Below are positions 1-9,601 of a DNA stretch of 16,339 nt, piece after piece. The stretch lies in contig JADNRY010001144.1 of assembly GCA_015501585.1 (NCBI GenBank), positions 1-16,339 on the forward strand. Reading direction: 5' to 3'. The notes below the pieces were generated by a model. It had not been told where the DNA came from. It searched no databases and saw only the letters and a list, made by a program, of their open reading frames with translations. Position numbers and translations under genes: made by a program. The DNA comes from Rhodocollybia butyracea. Taxonomy: Eukaryota; Basidiomycota; Agaricomycetes; Agaricales; Omphalotaceae. Every line of letters begins with the position of its first letter. Within the stretch, counting starts at the first letter, position 1.

Positions 1-370
1 TGTGACAAGAATCCCATTAGATCTGGTTACAGTGTACAGTGGATAAGGATGTTTAAAAACATTGAGAACTATGAGAGTGTCCTCAGGCTCATTCAATTAT
101 TTAGCAATGTGCCGTTTAGCGGGTGTGAAAACGTGAGGATGTTCGTCGTACCGTTTTGCAGATGCGTCGGAACCTCTGGCGCAACGCGTGGTGATAAAGA
201 GAAACTTGGTTGAAGGTGCCTTGACAAATGTGTGGATATCTTGACTCTTGAGAACAATGAGGTACACAGATTACAGCTATCGTCGACAAAGCACACAGCA
301 AGGAGGGAGAGGAACAGTTCTTAGGTGGCACGTTGAGGTGAAGACGAGAATCAGTGACATTCCGAGCTTG
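1..370. other. No supportable gene (left edge)
   Basis: Short open frames occur on the minus strand, but none has a recognisable domain, a convincing splice structure or a plausible start. The end of a gene lying outside the window cannot be excluded. No repeat, tRNA or transposon signature was seen. Confidence 0.5.
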
Positions 371-575
371 AGTACTTGAGTATCCGCCTGGGCCAATCTG
401 TCCCCATCGTTGATTGAGATGGATAAGACAACAATCCAGTCAGTTAGTTTTCAAGGAAGAACATGTTACTCACCCAACTTGTTGCACAACACTCTTTGTA
501 TGTCTTCCTCCCCAGTCTACACACTCCGCCAGGCTTCTCTCACCAGCCTGTGAAGTGAAATATCGGTTTTTTGCG
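371..575 (-). pseudogene. Decayed exon, copy 1 of a duplicated cysteine-containing gene fragment
   Basis: This stretch aligns with 1229-1505. Both contain near-identical AGTACTTGAG(T/C)ATCCGCCTGGG at their left end and, read on the minus strand, the same coding-like block ending at a splice-donor-like site (GTGAGT here, GTAAGT in copy 2). In the matching minus-strand frame copy 1 reads approximately EKPGGVCRLGRKTYKECCATSW up to the donor, against DEKLSGACRLDGKTYEESCGKI in copy 2. A TGA stands just upstream in copy 1, and the acceptor that copy 2 keeps (ATCTAG) is changed here. No intact start or full-length frame was found, so I read it as a gene relic. The family is not recognised; a small secreted cysteine-containing protein is only a guess. 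Confidence 0.45.
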
Positions 576-1228
576 TCCGAGCACCACTGGCGGCCCTCTT
601 AAGTTGAATTATTTGATTCTTTGCGAGAAGAAAATGCATAGAGCATTGAAACTAGCATTAGCGCTGGGCATCATGCATCAACGGTCCGGTTAAGCGTCAA
701 GATCTTAGATCTTATCATCCAAGGAAAACCGTTTTGTCACAAGCAGCACAAATGAAATATTTTCAAACTCTTTTCCACCTGCCTTTCAACTCGTCCTCAA
801 CTTGGCAGATGATGAGTGCTTTCAAAGTTCATTACCTTTTCTCTTTTTCTTTGATCGTTTTGCTCCGCGTAACTGTGGTGGTACGAAGACGACTTTTGGT
901 AAATCAACGGTGTCAACGAAAGTCTTCTGCCAATCCTCGGTCTGGCCAACAAGAAGAACACACGACGTTAAACAACGTATACGGTCCAAGAGAATGTGCA
1001 AGCTGAATACAGTGGCGAGGATTTCATGGGACCATGGCGCGGCAACAGTGAGTACTAATGCACTAATGAATCAGGATACGGGAGGATTCGCGGCATTGAT
1101 GAGATCTTGAGAATCGGTGAGAGCACAGTTCGACAGGTTTACAACTCGGCTGAAGCTTGAAGCTCGAAGCAATAAGATATACAACGCGTACCACACATCA
1201 TGTATCATTGCTTATCGTTACAGCATTA
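576..1228. other. Spacer between the two decayed copies
   Basis: No supportable gene. Plus-strand open frames of 90 and 102 codons overlap each other in different frames and show no domain or splice support. The only structure noted is a 15-bp palindrome at 699-713 (AAGATCT-T-AGATCTT). Whether this spacer is part of the duplicated unit cannot be told, because no third copy is visible. Confidence 0.45.
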
Positions 1229-1505
1229 AGTACTTGAGCATCCGCCTGGGCTAATCTGTCCTTCTAAGCCTATGCAAAACCCGTCGTTGATTAAAATACT
1301 CGATCTAGATAAGATAACAGAACCAGTCAGTTAATTCCTACAAAGGTAGGAGAATACGGATTACAGTAAGAGACTTACCTAGATTTTCCCACAACTCTCT
1401 TCGTATGTCTTTCCATCCAGTCTACACGCTCCGCTAAGCTTCTCATCACCAGTCGTCACACAATCCAAACAAGCAAAATATTGGTCAGTACTTCCCAGCA
1501 TCATG
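1229..1505 (-). pseudogene. Decayed exon, copy 2 of the duplicated cysteine-containing gene fragment
   Basis: The minus-strand reading starts at ATGATG (about 1505) and gives 41 residues with cysteines in F-A-C-L-D-C, G-A-C-R-L and E-E-S-C. It ends in TAG directly before a strong donor, GTAAGT, at 1379-1374. The homologous position in copy 1 is TGG, so copy 2 seems to carry a Trp-to-stop change at the exon edge. Downstream a branch-like AACTGAC and an acceptor TTATCTAG remain, followed by sequence shared with copy 1. Copy 2 also has about 20 extra bases near 1263-1282. It could still encode a 41-aa peptide, or it may be a dead paralogue. The family is not recognised. Confidence 0.4.
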
Positions 1506-1732
1506 GTGGTCTTCACGAGTGGAAATATTCGATTCTTATTTTGGCTAATACCTAGGGTATAACTGCAGAACCGGACACCCACTGCTATGCTATGGTCAGG
1601 AAGAGGTAGGTTGGATCGCTACCTCACAAACACAATTAATTACGCATACACTCAAAACAAGTGTTGTACACATTGAGGATTACGCATACCGGCTAGGGGC
1701 AGAACATCCTTGGCCATTGGGTCCACCTTGGC

Positions 1733-2636
1733 CTAGGGGCCCCGGTGCTTGTCACCAGCACTAGTATCATCCAGCTTATCAATATTAGGCTTCTTGGCTG
1801 CGCGCGAGTCAGTTGAATAATCCGAATCATCGTGAGGTTGCAGTGGGCGCTTCGCGGACGGCTTCGCGGACGGGTGCTCCTCCTCCGCGGATGGCTCCTT
1901 CTTATAATCCTGTTGAAACTCTATTTGAATCTCCTCCCGATTTTTTTCCGCGGCTGCTGCGACTGCCGCATCCAATGCTGCTGGTTTAGGCTTGCCCTCG
2001 AAGTGTTCAACCTTTTTCCATTTGCCCTCAACCATTTTGTTAATGCGAACATACCACACCTTGCCGTCTTTTACTAGCAAATCATATATTTTTTAAAAAA
2101 AAACAGAGCCAAGAGCAAGTACTCACGTCGTGCTATCCACCCGACGCATGGATCACTTGAAGTACATTCTTTGGACAGTCCTTCAACGAGGATATAGACC
2201 CAGTGTATCGAATTGTAACGAAGCCGTGGTGAATATAAGCCTTTGTAGAGTATCGTTCTTTTGCTTAAATCCAAGTCGAGTTCATTCCCAAGTGTTATAG
2301 TGACATCAGAATGATCTTGAAGTTCTTCGCCGACAGGGACAGGGATGATTATACCCTTATCATCAACAAAAGTGATGGTTACCTGGCAAGACGTGGATAT
2401 TAGGTATAGTAGGATTGATTCAATAAACACTTGTGTTCACGTCTGCTTTCACCACTCGGTGGGGCGTGGCATGTTTCTGGCAAGTTGTGAGTATGAAGTA
2501 TAGTATGATTAACCCAGGAATCACTTACTACAGGTGGAGATGATTCTGCTGTCTCCCCTGGCCCTGGAACTGGTATGGGGTACACAGCAAACATGAAGCT
2601 AGCTATGACAGCAAAGCGAAGAAGGGTAAAGCGCAT
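1733..2636 (-). CDS. Predicted secreted protein, 246 aa, unrecognised family
   Basis: Four exons on the minus strand: 2636-2529, 2476-2441, 2382-2127 and 2073-1733. Introns are 52, 58 and 53 nt, all GT-AG, and phases close to give 246 aa. Residues 1-19 form a clear signal peptide (basic MRFTLLRF, then a hydrophobic core to about Y19), followed by a Pro-rich linker (IPVPGPG). Residues 49-190 alternate short hydrophobic strands with charged turns and contain two cysteines (C121, C127) that could pair. The tail from about 190 is charged and repetitive (PSAEEEHPSAKPSAK), with basic clusters AKRP and AAKKP. The start is set by the signal peptide; minus-strand ATATAAA at 2753-2747 lies about 110 bp upstream. 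No family was recognised, so function is unknown. A secreted or cell-surface role is inferred from the leader only. Confidence 0.75.
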
Positions 2637-2746
2637 TTTTTTGAGAGTTGTGTTGTAAGAGGAATGCAGATTGACCAGCAAGCTGTATTCGATCGAGTGG
2701 GGGGACTGAACCGGCAGAACTGGGGTTTCGAAACACAAGTCGCTTG

Positions 2747-2753
2747 TTTATAT
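2747..2753 (-). promoter_or_regulatory. Possible TATA box of the secreted-protein gene
   Basis: The minus strand reads ATATAAA about 110 bp before the chosen ATG at 2636. That spacing would fit a 5' leader of roughly 80 nt if transcription starts about 30 bp downstream. Assigned by sequence and position only. Confidence 0.35.
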
Positions 2754-2759
2754 GGAAGA

Positions 2760-3825
2760 GATACTTATGAAACAGTAAGAATAGATCAACCTCGCCTAGT
2801 GTATCAAAAGGCAATCAAAAGGTAGATCAGCTCCGTGGGGCGGTGTCCCCCAAGGAAAAGTCCGACTCCCCCCACATTTTCCACGCGCAAGCTCGAGTCG
2901 CAGAGAGGGAGGCAGAGTTACTTGGTGCATAGGGGGGGTACCGCCACGTCGCTACGCTCCAGCGAACTCGACCGACTCAGCCCACAAGGAAAACACCGGG
3001 GAAACACCGGGAAACGTTCAGCAATTTACTACAATTGCTAAAACACGAATTAAGTACATCCCTCCCAGTTCATCCCTCGTCTCTCCTCACACCCTTTCAT
3101 GCTTACCTCCAAATTCGCTCCTGATAGCATCCCCGCCTCCCAGCCGCCGTCCTAATACAGCCTAATACTTACTCTCCTCACTAGTCCAACTCAATTTTAG
3201 CTTGTTTTAGCAATATATCTTTGATGTCGCTTAAGTGATGTGTGATGAACGGGCGGGATAAGCCTACGCTGCCGCATAACGCCAAAAATCACTGGCGCGT
3301 TCATGGAAACTCACGCGTTGGAGCTTCGTGTCTTGTAGTCTGAACTTACAACAAGCAAATGTGAGAGGATACACAAACCCAGATCCCATTCAAGGGCTGG
3401 GCCTGCAACAAGGATACATTACACTCGACAGGATCGAGCAAAGCACGTAACCGTATACGATACAGCAAAAAATGTACGACACCATATAACACAAGAGGGA
3501 AGATAGACACATTAGAGAGGATTAAAGTCAGCAATAGAATAGCGATTGTTAGTCGGCAAGACCAGTAATTAGACCCAGCGATAGCGTAAAGCAAATCATG
3601 AATGAAGAACATGCTACACATTCGGATGATGATGGATGAAGAGAGGAGCATTACGATGAGGTTGAGGAGAGTATAAAACACAGCAGAGAGCCAAGAATGG
3701 GATGCAATGCAACGAGATGATGAAGATACAAAGAAGATAAGATATCAGAAACAAAAAAAGTCCGGGTTGATTTCGTTGATGTTGGTTATGGTTTTCGTGA
3801 GGTAAACGACGAAGCTATTCAAAGC
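2760..3825. other. Intergenic stretch without a supportable gene
   Basis: About 1 kb separates the secreted-protein promoter from the BTG gene's 3' side. The part around 2835-3020 is comparatively GC-rich and holds a short tandem repeat (AAACACCGGGG / AAACACCGGG at about 2990-3013). A 111-codon hydrophobic minus-strand frame near 3346-3681 starts at GTG and has no domain. Pyrimidine-rich plus-strand tracts at 3060-3180 resemble fungal untranslated or promoter sequence, but no coding exon could be linked to them. The part nearest 3968 probably includes the BTG 3' UTR. Confidence 0.45.
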
Positions 3826-3968
3826 CTGTCTAGAATGATGAGACGTAGTCATCTCCGCAAGGGAGACACGGGTCGATCGTGATAAAGCGTAAAACGTAGG
3901 AAATATGGGCGGAGTGTGGCATCCATATTCTGTGAAGTTGTCGATTCTTCTTCAGGCTGACCGTTCGA

Positions 3969-4940
3969 TCAAACACGAACTTGACGCCACTGCTGGGAGG
4001 TGAAGCGTTGTTCACCTTGTGTGTCCTGGTTTGGACGGGGCTGCCACCGAAGCATGACACCACCAGTCAGAACGGTGGTCTTTCCGCCATCGTATGGAGT
4101 AACTTCAGTCTTAGTTGTGTCAACAAAGACACGAGCCTGTCGGGCACGTTCGCGGCGCGATTGCTTGGGAGAGCTCGTGGAAGAGACTGTAGTGTCAGAC
4201 GGCGAGGAAGAAGAATACGAAAAGCCCGAGCTCGAGTTAGACGAGCGGGAACTGCTTCGTGAATGGGAAGATGAAGCGGATATGGAGGAGTCGGTAGAGA
4301 ATGGCGACGAAGAGCGCATAGTTGAAGGAATAGTAAGTCTGTCCAAACTGGGCGCAACCCATTGAGTTGAAGGCTTAGTCTGCTCAGCGATCATTGCAAA
4401 GATCTGTTCTTCGTCGTCGTACTCGCTCTCCATAAGCTGCTGAGCAATTGTGCGGCTCTGGACCTGCAGGAAATGAGTACATGATTAAAGACGGAAACTA
4501 TAGTAAAATACCTTGGTAGCAAGAGTAGGCGCAGTGGGAGAAGGAATTTCATCAGCCCAGACTGTAAGCAGCTTGCAGTCGGGTGAGCCTTTCCTTCCGT
4601 GGCGTACAGATACACATCCCGGGTCAACAAAGAAATCGAATTCCTTGCCACCGAGGAGAGCAATCCAGTCAAACCACTGAACACCTGCACTAAGGCAGGC
4701 AGAGTAGATGACACGAGGTGGCAAACACTCTGGCGAAAGCGTAAGACAGCGTCGGCCTGAGCCACGAAGGGGCTCTTTCGAAACCCATGTCGGTGCGTAG
4801 AGAGCAGTCAAGTTAGCTTCAAGAACAAGTTGGAGCTTGATGATAGTCGTGGCAGAATACTGGACAATTAGCGGCCTGGTGAGGTAAGAAATGGCGTGGG
4901 CAAGAGTAACAGAAAGGCTGGTAGAAGGGTTGAAGGCCAT
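3969..4940 (-). CDS. BTG/Tob (anti-proliferative) domain protein, 307 aa
   Basis: Two exons on the minus strand, 4940-4512 and 4463-3969, joined across a 48-nt GT-AG intron in phase 0. Residues about 1-130 match the BTG/Tob fold: an N-terminal helical part, then a box-A-like segment (LYAPTWVSKEPLRGSGRRCL, about 48-66) and a box-B-like segment (FDFFVDPGCVSVRHG, about 101-115; compare the animal LWVDPxEVSxRIG pattern). In animals this domain binds the Caf1/Pop2 deadenylase of the CCR4-NOT complex and promotes mRNA poly(A) shortening; a similar role here is inferred. After an acidic patch (MESEYDDEEQ) comes a Ser-rich low-complexity region (about 190-240), a basic stretch SRRERARQAR and a short tail with TPYDGGKTTVLTGGVML. 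The Ser-rich part is a plausible phosphorylation region. The start ATG precedes the first helix directly. Confidence 0.82.
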
Positions 4941-5167
4941 TGTGGTGATGAAGAAAGTGCGTAAGATGAAGAGAAATCGCCCGGCGATATAGAGTTATTG
5001 CAAAATGAGGCTCGAAGACGTGAATGCAGTAAGAGAGAGAGAGACAGATGCAAATATGCTATGCTGCGTAAATTATACAAAAGGGTGAATGTGTAGCTGT
5101 AGCTGGGTCTAATGAACGGAACCTAACACAGGCTGTTCAGCTGCGAAACTAGATGTTTATTAAACTG
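4941..5167 (-). promoter_or_regulatory. Upstream region of the BTG gene
   Basis: This lies directly 5' of the BTG start codon. It holds a CT-rich tract on the minus strand (plus-strand AG repeat at about 5031-5044), of the pyrimidine-rich kind often found near fungal transcription starts. No clear TATA box was seen. Confidence 0.35.
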
Positions 5168-5452
5168 TCACTGACCGAATAAAGAGAGGAGTGGGCCCGA
5201 AAGCTGGATAAGGATTTCTCTGGCTCCATTGTACTTTTTATACTTCTCATAAGACAAAAGAGCTCGATATGCCGAAAATGAGCACACGGTAAAGAACAAA
5301 AGAGCAAATAGTACAATGAAATCCAAAAAGGTATTCAATTCATTACTGACTCTTTCTGATGCTCTGCCGGCATTCAAGTACAAAGTCTCTTTCAAAACTC
5401 GCAAAGGAGTTTTAATTTTTACTGCTATGTAGGTACCAATGAAGACTCCCAT
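5168..5452 (-). CDS. Possible small single-pass membrane protein, 94 aa
   Basis: An ATG-started frame of 94 codons with one strongly hydrophobic segment at about residues 41-65 (FLDFIVLFALLFFTVCSFSAY) flanked by charged stretches (RASERVSNE before, YEKYKKYNGARE after). This is the profile of a one-pass membrane protein. No family is recognised and no splice partner was found. The 145-codon frame just upstream (5849-5412, other frame) has no ATG. The region is AT-rich and the hydrophobicity may simply follow base composition, so this is a weak call. Confidence 0.25.
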   Translation of the reverse strand: MGVFIGTYIAVKIKTPLRVLKETLYLNAGRASERVSNELNTFLDFIVLFALLFFTVCSFSAYRALLSYEKYKKYNGAREILIQLSGPLLSLFGQ

Positions 5453-5951
5453 CTTTCAACTGTAACCTTGTTCCCAATTGTTTCCAACGACAGCAATTAA
5501 TTCGAAAACGGCAGAACTTCAATTTAACTATGTACTTGGAAGTTGGAACGCTACAGCTACAAGTTGTTCTGGAGACTGCTGTATTTGGAGTGCTTGGAAG
5601 TCCCTGAAATATGTACTGGAACCCGGATGTTTCCGTACAGGGATGTTGTATGTATACGAAATAACCATAATAAAGCGAAAAGACAAAGGCTTCGAAGCTG
5701 ATGATTAACAGTGCACGTTCAACTCCTCGCACAGCAAAGCGGAGTACTTCTCGCCTCTGAACAAATACGATTTTATTCCACGGGTAATACCATACAGACG
5801 CTATGAGATAGTGTAGTGAGCAAGTGAAGCAAGTAAAGGGTATTAGCACATTAATAAGTATCTACTATATGGTCGAAAACATGGATAACAAAACAACAGA
5901 TACATACATGGGAACCAAGAAGAATAAACCAAGAAACAAACACATCTATGA
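5453..5951. other. Intergenic region 3' of the transcription factor
   Basis: No supportable gene. Open frames on both strands lack an ATG or any recognisable feature. The part next to 5951 should contain the 3' UTR of the Zn2Cys6 gene. Confidence 0.45.
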
Positions 5952-8900
5952 TCATGATCGCGCATTCCACTGCTGCTGCTGTTGTCGTTCTCCATACACC
6001 TGCCCATACGGCAGTACTTGCCCTGATCCCGCCGCTCCCATCCCAGTTCCAGCAGGAGCCCCGCTCACACTCCTCAACGAATTCAAAAATGCATTGACTT
6101 CAGAATCGAGTGGCTCGAATCGCGGAAGATTTTGGTATCCATTAGGATCACCTGAGAAACCACCTCCATAGTTATTATAAGAATTGGTATTTGTCGATGC
6201 ATATCCTTGCTGATTCTGATGCTGGGGTTGCTGCGGCATTTGATTCATCATTGAGGACGATGCCTGCTGCTGTTGCAGTAGTGGTAGGCCACCTTTCTGG
6301 GCCATAAACTCCGTGAAACGGGCATAGAGCTGTGCTGGATCGTCAATAAACGCCGCCGGAGATCCCGATGTGCTAGGCGATGACGATGATGCAAGCGAGG
6401 GCGGACTTTGTGAATTGGTATGGGTATGTACGTTAGAATGCGGGGCCGTGGAAAGGGGATTGGAAGTAGAAGGGGAATTATTCGAAGTAGACGATTGCTG
6501 CTGCTGTAAGAATGGAGGAAACGAGTTTTGCTGCGCAGGCTGCTGCTGCTTTCCATATGCGTCGAACAGGTTGAGATTAGCATAGCCGTTCGATGAACTC
6601 GCAAAACTTTGTCCAAGATCCGTAGTGCCCGCATTCGGATCAGGAGACACGAAAGGATGCACCCCCATACCGAACATTCGTGCAGCTTGCGCTGTCGCGG
6701 TTTGTAGTACGGAATCGCTTTTCGGCTTCTGGGTCGGTAGGGACTGCGATGAAGGCGGTGACGGGGCTTCAGGGGAGAGTGACGTCCGAAGAGGGAAGCC
6801 ACCTCTATACTGCTGGCCAAAAGCGCTAAACGGATTCAACAATTGATCTTTGTGAGCTTGCATCCCATTCGCGTTATAAGAGGATAAATTGGAGGGACCC
6901 GGAGCGCTGGATGAGCTAGATGCAAAACCATCTGGACCACCTATACCAATGTCTTCCAGTGCCATACCCATTACAATCCCTGACCCAGCATCAGTACCAA
7001 AGTTATCGTAACCGAATCCAAAGGCATCAAGGTTGAAATTCTCTACGCCTTCCATCCTGTCAAGTGAGGGGTCTAAGATATCTGACATGAAGACATCCAT
7101 GGAGCTCGGATTGAGAGTGGATAAACCTTGGACTGGATAGTCCGTAGAAGAGGAGGGGGAGGCTCCGTTTAAAGCAAACGCCGTTGGTGTACCCGGAACT
7201 TTACTGCTACTAGCGGTACTTGTGGTACTCTCCGGCGATGCAGCAGAAGCACTTTCTGGTGATGAAGCAAAAGCACCATCTATGAGGTTCTTTCTCTTCG
7301 ACTTCGATTTCTTCTTCCCCTTAGAGTTAAGCACTACCGTGCTTCCTCCAAACATTGCGATCCTCCCCTCAAAGCTGTTGGGCTTGACACAGCCGGGAAT
7401 AGAGCCGCCCGGTTCGGTGGAATATCTAACCTGGTTGTCCTCAGAATCTGACTCAGGATCCTCATCTGGATTGATAAATAATGTGGGGTCATTTGGATCG
7501 ACTGCTCCGGGACCCAACCCAACGCTGCTTGCAGTAGTCGCTGCAGTTGTATCCAAACCTTCCGTTGCACCATTATCGTCTTTATTCAATCCGGCTTTGG
7601 CTTCGAGGAAGGCGGTATATCTTCTTATTGAGCGAGTTTTGAGCTTTCGAAGGATGACAAACGCGGTACGGTGTCGAGGGGACATGTCGGCGTACTTTGC
7701 AAAAACGCCATCGACGACGAGACTGAGCGTCATGAGAGCACTAGGAGCATAGGGCGATCCTGGAGCACGAGAGGCGAGGGCACCTAGAATGAGCTATGGA
7801 AAACTAATGAGCATTGAGAATTTTACCATTCCCTGAACGAGCATACCGCTGCACTGAACCTGCGGGAAACGTGAGCATTGGAATATCGGTATTGAAAGTT
7901 TGGCTTTACCCGTAATAAGTTAAAAACCAAACTCTGCCCGCAATCTCAGGCTCCAAAGCGACGAATCCATGTAATGCACGAGAAATCTCTTGCGAAGCGT
8001 GGTACGCAGCAGCCACCGAAGGTGCATAGGGCGTCTGGTTCACATCAAAAGGATCGAACGGTTTCTCTGAATCGCTCTCTGCAGCCACAGAGTCGTTCAT
8101 TTTGACGATCGCACGCGCCATGTATGAGCGATGGAGAGTGAGTATAACGGCGTTGAGAAGCTGACTAGCATAAAACATCTTGAGGGCATTACTCGACTGT
8201 GGAAGAGGTGCCTGAAGTCGCCGTATTTTCGCATCGAGCTCGAGGACATCTCGATACGCGCGTTTCAAGGGATGAGCAGCAAGAACAAGATCCATTATGG
8301 GAAGGAACGCTTCTTTCGCGTATTTGTATTTGATAGTGCAGATATTCAGCAGATCGTTGTCATCTGTGCCATCAGGATATTCACAGTCGACAAAAGAGAG
8401 CGGCGTGGTAGAAGGTCTTCCGAGAGCGATACTGTGGCTGACATCGCCCGCGTACACCTCCCAGAAAAGTGAGCGTCGCCGTTGAACGAGAGCAGGAGGA
8501 AGATTCCATCGGGCAGGGTCCCGATGAAGACCTGCCCCTTGACACAGTTTTGAAGCAAGTCCAAAGGCAGTCCAAGCACTGTCGCGAGAATGGTGACGGC
8601 TAGCCATCGAAAAGTATGTACCCATTAAGCCCAAAGAACGAATAGTGTCCTCTGGAGAATTTCGTTTGTTGTTTGGACTCTGGAAAGCAATTCGACCGCG
8701 TTTAAACCACAGTTCAGCGTCGATCTCATGTTGCCCATCCGATGTCTGTGGATTCAGATAAGCACCGAGTGCGAAGGAAAAGAAGAGTGCACTTTGCATA
8801 TGAGCAGAGGCACCTCCTGGACCGTAAACTTTCGGAAGGACCTCATTCATCACATCACTACGGGTCCATGCTCGGAAAAAGACGGCCCCGGTTGAACAGT

Positions 8901-9555
8901 AAGCGATGGCTAGCCTACGGGCCTCGTCTTCGGGAGGAAGAACCGATGGTTCATTGGGATCTGACGGTCCAGCGACTGCTGTAAAGAGTTCTGACATGGG
9001 ATCTAGACTCGTTGTCGAAGTATCATCCGAGTCATCCTCGACGCTGTTCATCATCTCCCGAGCAATCAGCGATTCATTCCCGCCGCTGCTGCCGAAATAA
9101 CTGGCTTCTCCATCCTCACCTAGAGTGAGAGTACCTAAACCTTCAAGCTGGGGTATACTTCCTGGCTCTTCCAAAGGCTCTTCGTCAACTCGTCCAATCC
9201 GTAAGAGCCTTTCGTCGAGCAAAGCATGACCTTCGCCCAACGCAGCTTCAAGCTCCCGAATCCGTCCTGCCATAATACCGATCTTTGTTCGGAGTTGACC
9301 GACGCGCATGCCTCCTTGGTGTACATGTGCTGCGCCTGCTTCGAGGACGCCGGAAGGACAAATCGAAGCGCAGCCACGGCGAGTACATGACGAACAAGGA
9401 ACAGCACGATCGCACTTTAATTTTAATCTTCGACATTCAGCACAAGAAAGCTCTCCCCGTAGCCTTTTTTCTTCGACTGCTCGTTGTTGGGATGCTGAGA
9501 GGGTCTTTGCCCGCCGACTAGACGGGGCTTTGGAACTTGGAGCTGAACGATTCAT
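5952..9555 (-). CDS. Zn2Cys6 fungal transcription factor with Gln/Ser-rich C-terminus, 1169 aa
   Basis: Three exons on the minus strand: 9555-7910, 7848-7827 (22 nt) and 7793-5952. Lengths sum to 1170 codons exactly. A Gal4-type zinc cluster has C38, C41, C48, C54, C57 and C66 (C-X2-C-X6-C-X5-C-X2-C-X8-C), with the basic RRLKLK loop that contacts DNA. A short coiled-coil-like stretch (about 83-110) may dimerise. Residues about 205-600 match the fungal-specific transcription factor domain (PF04082 type), with hallmarks GLHRDPARWNLP and RRRSLFWEVY...ALGRP. From about 600 the protein is low complexity with Ser, Asn, Pro and several Gln runs, a likely activation region. The start is the only Met before the zinc cluster. 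Target genes are unknown. The 61-nt and 33-nt introns are needed to keep frame; 33 nt is unusually short. Confidence 0.85.
7827..7848 (-). other. 22-nt internal exon of the Zn2Cys6 gene
   Basis: The first exon ends TAC GG before GTAAAG. Of three nearby acceptors only GTGCAG keeps the downstream frame, giving exon CGG TATG...ATG (residues G-G-M-L-V-Q-G-M) followed by donor GTAAAA and a 33-nt intron ending CCATAG. Using the other acceptors, or one large intron, runs into TAG at once. The resulting segment continues the hydrophobic helix expected at this point of the domain. Confidence 0.65.
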
Positions 9556-9601
9556 ACGAAGAAGTTTTGTCAGCGCTCAGTTATAAATTCTCGTGACACT
9601 G
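9556..9601. promoter_or_regulatory. 46-bp divergent promoter region between the Zn2Cys6 gene and RAD14
   Basis: Only 46 bp separate the two start codons. It contains TTATAAAT at about 9581-9588, a TATA-like string readable on both strands. Such spacing leaves no room for two separate core promoters and leaders, so at least one 5' UTR or promoter must overlap the other gene's transcript or coding sequence. Confidence 0.55.

Noticed and set aside
3346..3681. 111-codon hydrophobic minus-strand ORF
   Set aside because: It starts at GTG, lies in AT-rich intergenic sequence, and its hydrophobicity is what composition predicts. No splice or domain support.
3830..4063. 77-codon minus-strand frame as an alternative BTG C-terminus
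   Set aside because: It would need a frame change right after GGVML with no splice site there. The direct frame continues to a stop at 3969 without difficulty.
4000..4365. 121-codon acidic plus-strand ORF opposite the BTG gene
   Set aside because: Its Glu-rich sequence is the complement of the Ser-rich repeat codons of BTG. It has no domain and no independent support.
5412..5849. 145-codon minus-strand frame 3' of the Zn2Cys6 gene
   Set aside because: It has no ATG, no recognisable domain and no splice link to the 94-codon frame next to it.
7222..7752. 176-codon plus-strand ORF within the Zn2Cys6 gene
   Set aside because: Antisense shadow of a long, frame-verified coding exon.
9593..9601. 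GTG start giving three extra residues to RAD14
   Set aside because: Eukaryotic initiation at GTG is not expected, and the ATG at 9602 is directly downstream with the family N-terminus.
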